A stretch of 64,000 bases of DNA, taken from assembly GCF_021155765.1 (NCBI RefSeq), contig NC_060118.1, positions 4,402,001 through 4,466,000 of the forward strand, written 5' to 3'. This DNA comes from Diprion similis (lineage: Eukaryota > Arthropoda > Insecta > Hymenoptera > Diprionidae). Positions 57,192-64,000 of this stretch are shown in pieces. The translations under genes and the position numbers were made by a program. The notes under the pieces were generated by a model, which saw nothing but the letters and a program-made list of their open reading frames with translations, did not search any database and had not been told where the DNA came from. Position 1 is the first letter of the stretch; every line of letters starts with the position of its first letter.

Positions 57192-58107
57192 GTATATATA
57201 GGACGATCCATGTCAACCGGATCAATGCAATATCCAAAATTTGGAATGGTCAAAAAAGTCACCCGAGGGCTAATTTTAAAGCTTAGGACATCTACTTTCA
57301 GATTCTGTGTGCGCCTTTGCAAAATCCAATATGAAAATCAACCGATTTGTATTAAACTTGGTACACGGGGGTTTTTAGGGTCCTTGATTACGAATCTGCG
57401 GTCAGATTTGCGAAATTCAAGATAGTGGATCCAATATGGCTGACGGTTCGTTTGAGAATCAATATATTTGCACCAAATTTGGTATGCGGGTGTTCTTGGG
57501 CTCGCTGGTTCGGAACAAGATTATTAAAAATCACACCACAGTGTATTATGGCCAAAAATTATGTAAATCTCTGACCTCGGATTCATCATTAGCGAGCCAG
57601 AAGATCTCTATGAAAATTTAGGGCAAATCTGTTGATTTTCAAAAAAACATCCGCCATGTTGGATCCACTATCTTGAATTGCGGAAATCTGACCTCAGATT
57701 CGGAATCAGCGACCCCAATAACCCCCGCATATCAAATTTGGTGTAAATCGGTTGATTTTTAAAAATTTGTACAAATTATTGAACTTTTTGTCGCCATATT
57801 GAATGCGCCATGCTGGATTGTGCCAACCTACCACACCAGCTTGTAAGAGACGTCCATCAGCTACAATTTAAGCCAAAAATCAACTAGATCGATTGCGAAT
57901 TCTTATTCTTACAAGCTTTTTAATGTGGAAACTCGATTTTTCTTAGGTTTCCGGCCGCGATGCTGGATCGCCATATTAGATTTTGCAAAGGCACACATGG
58001 CATCTGAAAGTAGATGTCCTAAGCTGTAAAATGACCTATCGGATGATTTTTGTGATTACTCCGAATTTTGCACACAGCACTGATCCAGTATAAATATACC
58101 TATATAT
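57192..58107. mobile_element. Foldback element made of repeated modules (0.9 kb)
   Basis: Outer arms: ggacatctactttcagattc, then gcctttgcaaaatccaatat on the left; tagattttgcaaaggcac, then catctgaaagtagatgtcc on the right. Inner arms: aagatagtggatccaatatg and the inverse catgttggatccactatctt. Phrases such as 'ccaatatgg' and 'tcagatttg' recur many times, as in the tips of the 3.6 and 35.7 kb elements. Confidence 0.75.
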
Positions 58108-58670
58108 ACTGGACGTCGTTTTTTTTTCAGTTACTTTTCGCCAAAAAAAATCTTTTTTCATCCTCTTCCGCTTTAACACCTTTCAAAGTAGAATTTTTTT
58201 TTGCCCAGAGTGTATCCTCTAATTTTTTTCAAGTAAATTCACTAAAAGCTGCATTAAAAACTACATTAAAAATGAATTAATAAATAATAACATAAACAAC
58301 GTTAACTGTGTACTTCCTTCATTGGTAAATTTAATTAATTAGTAAATAGACAACGTTAACTGTGTACTTACTCCTTTTTTACGAATGAAAACACATTTTT
58401 CACAGTTTCATACCAATAGAAAAAATCGAAAATTGATTTTCGCATGAAGAAATAGCATTCAAAAGTTATGATTTTTAACTTAGTTTTTAGTGAATTTATT
58501 TGAAAAAATCATCGGAGGGTTTTTTTTATCGGGGGATACACTCTAGGCAAAAAAAATCTACTTTGATAGGTGTTAAAACGGAAGATGTAGAATAAGTTTT
58601 TTAGAAATACGCATGTCTTTTTTTTGTCGAAAAGTAACTGCAAAAAACATAGGCATCACGAAAAAAAATG
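58108..58670. mobile_element. Foldback element adjoining the previous one (0.56 kb)
   Basis: Left gttacttttcgccaaaaaaa, tttaacacctttcaaagtag, then cagagtgtatcc; right ggatacactctaggcaaaaa, ctactttgataggtgttaaa, then tcgaaaagtaac. The loop (58280-58380) has a direct repeat of caacgttaactgtgtactt. It starts where the preceding element ends. Confidence 0.75.
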
Positions 58671-58959
58671 TCGAGGTAATAATTATATATATATATGAGC
58701 ACGTCTACCAATTCTAGACGTTGTATCCGACCTCACTTGCCTAGATCTTCTCGCAATTTTTTGCGTTTTGGCGAAAAACAATTTTCTACCTCTGTTTTGC
58801 TAATTTGAAATTTTCATGAAAATTATAATTTTCCGAAATTGAAAAATGTATGTACTCTTCAAATTACCGCCATTTCGTCCTCAATCATCCAATTGTAACG
58901 ATTTTTTTCTGAAAACGTGCGTAAATTGATAACCCTTATGAATTTCTAGTAAAAAGCCC

Positions 58960-59771
58960 ATTTCTAGTAAACTGTGGTTCAGTGGAAATTCTCTGAGATA
59001 GAAAAGTAAAACTAAAAATTGGGCAATTTCAGTAGAAATGGATTTTCTCAAAAACACCATCTTCGACCTCCGGATAAATTTAATGCTTTTCAGCACCCAA
59101 AAAGCCATTTTTCTGCCATGTGGCAAGATGCCATCTTTCTTAGTACGTGAGTTACAGCCTCGCGATGAAAAATGCAATTTTTTCACGTCTTAGATTCATA
59201 TGCGTAACGTGAAAATTCGAATCTTGATGTTACGGATGTTTTTGACTCGTATAAATCATAATTTAACATAGAATTCAACTAAATAATATTGTCTTTTTCA
59301 CTTAAACAATCTGACATTTAAAATAATCCAACGTATAAAATCAGTATGATAAGACGAAAACATTCAGGCACTTATACAAGTAATTTCATCAACATTCAAC
59401 TATACATGTTTATTTGTTTTCCTTATTGACTTTATTATACTAAAACCATTAAATATACTAAACATAGAAAAGTCAATTGTTAGGTGTATTAAATGTATTA
59501 AATATAACATCAGGATTCCAGTTTGCACGGTTATGCATGTACAGATGAAACCTGAAAAATTTGCATTTTTCATCGCAAGGCTGTAACTCACGTAATAAGT
59601 GAGATGACACGTTGCCACATGGCAGAAAAATGCCTTTTTAGGTGTTCATTTTTGCGGTGATCGACGATGGTGTTTTTGAGAAAATCCATTTCTTTTGAAA
59701 TTGACTATTTTTTAGTCTTCCTCTTCTATCTCAGAGAATGTTTCCTGAATCACAGTTTACTAGAAATGAGC
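58960..59771. mobile_element. Foldback element (0.8 kb)
   Basis: Arms 58960-59180 and 59555-59771: catttctagtaaactgtggt with cacagtttactagaaatg; tctcaaaaacaccatcttcg with cgatggtgtttttgaga; catgtggcaagatg with the inverse near 59615. The ORFs on opposite strands at 58881-59186 and 59667-59933 are the same arm read twice, not genes. Confidence 0.75.
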
Positions 59772-59772
59772 T

Positions 59773-60129
59773 TAAGGTGCTTGCTAAAGTCGCGTTGTAC
59801 ACTGCGAAAACGCGGCGAGCCAAAGCTGATAAAACTTGGGCAATTGATGTCATATTTTGGCAAAAAGTGGAGCGACGTATTACTTTTAAAAAATTTTATA
59901 CCGGATAGTTCGAGCCTTTTGATGCAACTGTGAAAATTTTCCCAATTTCGGTGAGTCATAACTGTTGTGTAAAATTTTTTTATTTTATTTTCAAGAAGCG
60001 ACACATTGCCCCACTTTTTACCAAAATATGGCATCGATTGCCCAAGTTTCATCCTAATCTCCTGAGCGGTATAGAAATTTTGGCTTGCCGCGTTTTCGAG
60101 GTGTACAACGTGACTTTATAATCACCTTA
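59773..60129. mobile_element. TA-flanked MITE, family R, copy 2 (357 bp)
   Basis: Termini taaggtgcttgctaaagt and the inverse of actttataatcacctta. The interior has aacttgggcaattgatg, gcaaaaagtggagcgacgta and inverse partners, clearly the same family as 7304-8110 but with shorter arms. It begins two bases after the end of the preceding element. Confidence 0.75.
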
Positions 60130-60542
60130 GGGCTTATAATTTACCGCATGTTTGCAAAAAAATCGTTGCAATTGAATGATTGGTGCGGACCTAATGGAGG
60201 CAATTTGAAGAAAACATTGATATTTAATTTTCTAAAAAACATAACTTTCATAAAAATTTGAAACTAGCGAAACAGGGGTGAAAATTCGTTTTTCGCTAAA
60301 ATGCAAAAATACGTGTCTCATGAAATCGCATGATGCTTGATATGGCAAAGATATAAATTGATCGAAAGTGGTCGCCATAGAATGATCGGTGAATCCATAT
60401 GGACTGGGCCATGTATCTCTTTGATAACATACAATAACCAAATAACTGTAATTTTTGTTAACCTTGCTGAAGTTTTAATACTGAGATTTTTCCTTTAGAT
60501 TCTTAAATCATTCATTTATTTATACAGAGTGAATTTATAACG

Positions 60543-60842
60543 ACTGCACGTTCTATCGTCTGCCCAAATTTAATGAGCACGCGCTACAACTCGCGTGTAG
60601 CTGTTTGACAGGGCGGCGAACCGTCATAAATTTAGACCACAGTTCGCCGTGATGTATGTAATTGCAAAAATTTTGACAATTGTCTGTGGCAATTGCGCTC
60701 AACTTATATCTGTACAAAATTTTTGAGGCCACATACATCGCGGTGAACTGTCGTTTATGACGGTTGGTCACCCTGGCAAACCAGCCGCTCTTGGATTGTA
60801 GTACGTGCGCATTAAATTTAAGCAGACTACAGAACGTGCAGT
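60543..60842. mobile_element. MITE with perfect 12-bp termini (300 bp)
   Basis: Starts ACTGCACGTTCT and ends AGAACGTGCAGT. The arms carry aaatttaatgagcacgcg with gcgcattaaatttaag, and gggcggcgaaccgtcataaa with its inverse near 60750. No ORF of its own and no clear target duplication. Confidence 0.75.
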
Positions 60843-63800
60843 AGTTAGAAATTCATTCTATGTATCTATTCAAGAATTTAATGGGCAGTTACCTATTACA
60901 ACAGAAAACATAGGAACTGGCTGCAACTTCATGTTACTACAAGGGCTTAGCTTTGGTGAGGGTAGTAATCATAAATCAGTACTGACGTTCCGTTATTGAA
61001 AGATGAGATTGGACGGATAATATTACTAATTCCAATAAGGCAAACAAGGTTTAAGTGAAGAATTAATGCTGAATCATTAATTAAAAAATAAATAGTTCGA
61101 CAACATTAGAATGACTGATAGAGTTCATTCTCTAACTGTGAATATATTTAGCTTTCTTATGGCTTGTTAAATCTCAGACAATCCTAAAATTGCGAATCAA
61201 TGGTTTTTCTTGAAATTGCATTGTTACATTAGAGCTACAAACTTCTATTTCATGAAGATAAATAATGTTATTTTCGTGGCAAACAAATGAAGTGATCTGT
61301 GAGGCCTCTGAAGTCGCGTGGTACACAGCTCATACTTTCACAATTTCTGTTACGAAAATAGAAAAATTCGCTTTTCCGGTTTTATGCTGAGCTTCTCCAG
61401 CTTTCAAAGAGATGTAACATATTGCAATAGTATATTTTGCGACAAGGGACGAAAGTTGAAGATTGAGACCAGTATGAAGGTCGCACCTGCGCGAAGTAAG
61501 GGCCGCAATTGCACGAGTTGCAGATTCCCAATTTTCGGCCCGAGTACACGATAATTTTTATAACAAGTGAATGGAAAGTGGCGGGGCTTTGTGTATAAGT
61601 TTTGCGAGAAGCGAGTGGTCAATTTCTTCTCCGTAGGAATGAAAGTGTAGGAATTGTGGACTGCGCATGCGCAAATCTGTCTTTACAACACTGGCTACGT
61701 TTGTCCCGCTAAACTGTTATGCAAGGCCTTACTTTGTATGCACGTGTGATAAAACATATCTCTTAATTCGTTACAAAAAATAATTTTTTTTTTCCAACTA
61801 AGCAAATGTATTTCTGGAGAATGTTGATGGAAAAAAGTTTTTTCGAAAACAGATCTGTTCTGCCAAAAATCAGAGTCGTGTGGATATTACTAACAACAGC
61901 AAAGACATGAATTGAGTATTGAAAGGTGCGGAAAAATTTTATTGCGAATGATTTCAATAAAATTGGAAATTTCGTTGTACTATTTGAATGATAAAGAAAT
62001 CCTCGAAAATATAATACGGGATCATGAAAAAATCCTTTACTCGACTATTCGTCTTGCCTCACTCCCACTTCGATTTTCCAATGCCGTGGCTATTTTGTTA
62101 ATACTCATTCACTGGATTATAGCAAGAATGCAATAATAGAATGTACTAAGGATTTACATACGAGATGTGAATTTTTTTGTATTTGCAGTCACTTATCAAG
62201 ATTCGCGGCAGCGAATCGCCGATAAGTACCTTTGAGGCGAACGATAGCCAAGAATCTTTACCCGGTCTAAGACTTTCGTATCTTTTCGTGTATAAGCATC
62301 CCATTATACCTCAGGAACGCGTGAATATTTTTAAATGAGACTTACACGGCTGGTACTCCCGGCCGATGTAACCTTAGTGTGGAAGACTGATTGAAATCTG
62401 TGAAGTGGTTTCGGCAGTATTAGCTGTCGAAGATGATGAACAAAATTTTTCTCCTCCACGCCAGAGCATCTTGTGGATACCATTGTGATCGAACGAGTAT
62501 ACTGATTGACTTCAAGTCTAAAACACTGATATTTTGCATCTAAATCTCGCACTATATTGATTTTGATACGAATCTAAATCCATATTCGGCTGGTATATTA
62601 TCATAAAGTTACGAAGTGAGTCAATAAAAAAATGGCCGCTGGGTAGAGCAGTTAACAATATAATCGTGCGATGGCGCTGTAGATCGTTTAACTCTAATGG
62701 CCGCCTCCTGGCGCTGTCACGCTGTCGATCGTAAGAATACTTATAATAAATTATGATTATTTATTTATATATCATCCAATCTTGAAATCAATTCGTAAGT
62801 TTTGTGAAAATTAGTCATGCAGATTATTTTATGAAATAAGTGAGTGAGTGGAATAGTGATCAAGTGTCGTAAGAGTGAAAAATTGCGAGGACCGTGGTTT
62901 CATGCCGATTGATGTTAATTATCACTGACATGTGCATTAGGGGCTCTTGTCATCAGAAGATTAATAGATCAGCCTCAACCCTTTCATTTCCACAAAATAC
63001 TTGACTCATTTGTTTATCCATTTGTATGTTTTCTACCATCGCCTAGAACATGTCCTGATTACCAACCCAATAGACTAGACGAATATAAAATTTGAAATTG
63101 ATAATAAACCATACAATCAAAAACGAAGTCTACCTACTGTTTTGAAACTCTCAGTCAACATTGACACACTATGATATTCCATATCGGTTACGTTACCTTG
63201 ATTCACATGAAACACGCTTGAAAAATGAAAAGCAACAAAATGGAAACTTTTCTTTTGTTGCTTATTATTTTGTACGTTTCACAGTCACTTGGACCAAACA
63301 CTCTACGTATGTCATCAGCACGAACTAACTTTCACGACACTATCAACCACTAACTTGATTTACCGATACTTTGGAATCACTAAGTGCTTACCAAGAAGAC
63401 TGATATAAATGGCAATGACTATACTCAAATGGTACGCTATAAATTTCCACATTCATGAAAAATCACTTTACCTCATATGATACGTACATACAAACGCAGT
63501 TATAAGCCGTCATCGCTTGTTTGTTTCATACAACTACATACGTAATGACATCATGATTGTCTTTTATTTCATATGTTTTACAGTCATCTGGACCATCCCT
63601 ATTCGATTATCAATCCTTCGAAACAGACACACATGACACTTTAACATGACAATGTGCGACACAAAAGACGGTCCACAGCTGCTCTGGAGTTGGCACTCTA
63701 CGTATCTCTCATTGTCCTGAACCAGCTTCCACTGGCCTGCCAATCGCTAACTTTATCTGTCTATCCATTAGCAACACTGATCTTCCAGCGGCATATCTAA

Positions 63801-64000
63801 TGTAGTCCTAATATCTCGCTTTCAACGGTATGCACTGAGTACAATATTATTACTAGATCACTCATAATTATATGAAGCTGACCACAATCTTCATAAGGAT
63901 TCAATTATAGTATAACTGCATGACTAGTTGCATGTTTCTCGTTTTGAATGTGATCGTTGTTTTATATGCTTTTCACAGAAACCTGAATTGTTCTTATTAT
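60843..64000. other. Distal region, no gene recognised
   Basis: AT-rich with a GC-richer patch at 61440-61680 and another at 62630-62760, which could be the 5' end of a gene beyond the window (gatggcgctgtagatcg, then gctgtcgatcgtaag). Near-repeats of ttttacagtcatctggacca and tttcacagtcacttggacca occur at 63580 and 63280. The ORFs at 61318-61554, 61912-62136 and 62331-62552 are uninformative. Confidence 0.35.

Noticed and set aside
58881-59933. Two similar ORFs on opposite strands (MVFLRKSIS...)
   Set aside because: They are the two arms of one foldback element read from each side, not a gene pair.
62634-62660. tRNA-like phrase ggccgctgggtagagcag
   Set aside because: It resembles a tRNA D-arm region only superficially; no anticodon or T-arm follows.

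Overview
This is a eukaryotic window: AT-rich, intron-dominated and packed with small inverted-repeat transposons. The four recognisable genes all have canonical GT/AG splice sites and clear insect-like protein sequences. The sequence best fits a holometabolous insect, probably Hymenoptera; the order is inferred from general resemblance and was not tested.

Layout. (1) 17-20124, minus strand: RIC3, the nicotinic acetylcholine receptor chaperone, four coding exons, with a 13.3 kb first intron full of mobile elements. (2) 22255-23584, minus: KGD4 (also called MRPS36), the small E3-recruiting subunit of the 2-oxoglutarate dehydrogenase complex, four short exons. (3) 24178-29567, plus: DBR1, the RNA lariat debranching enzyme, five exons, divergent from KGD4 across a 0.6 kb intergenic stretch that carries a dispersed repeat. 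(4) 31888-47025, minus: IWS1, the Spt6 partner in transcription elongation. It has the conserved C-terminal core, plus a 577-codon exon made almost entirely of Arg-Ser repeats and a candidate novel N-terminal exon. (5) 47.0-64.0 kb: no gene recognised; a long series of foldback and terminal-inverted-repeat elements, microsatellites and isolated uninformative ORFs.

The exon models for all four genes were built by hand. Reading frame is conserved across every junction (RIC3 251 aa, KGD4 90 aa, DBR1 500 aa, IWS1 about 1010 aa). DBR1 keeps all the expected metal-ligand positions (C8, H10, D39, N84, H174, H226, H228).

The most distinctive property of the window is the density of foldback elements. 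About twenty inverted-repeat elements of 0.15-2.7 kb from at least five structural types lie here: TA-flanked, TTAA-flanked piggyBac-like, TAA-flanked Harbinger-like, long palindromes, and one palindrome with tandem repeats in its arms and a captured ORF fragment at its centre. Many sit inside introns, where transcription would produce long hairpin RNAs. DBR1 and IWS1 are both RNA-metabolism genes, but nothing suggests a functional cluster. I found no tRNA, rRNA, CRISPR array or autonomous transposase.
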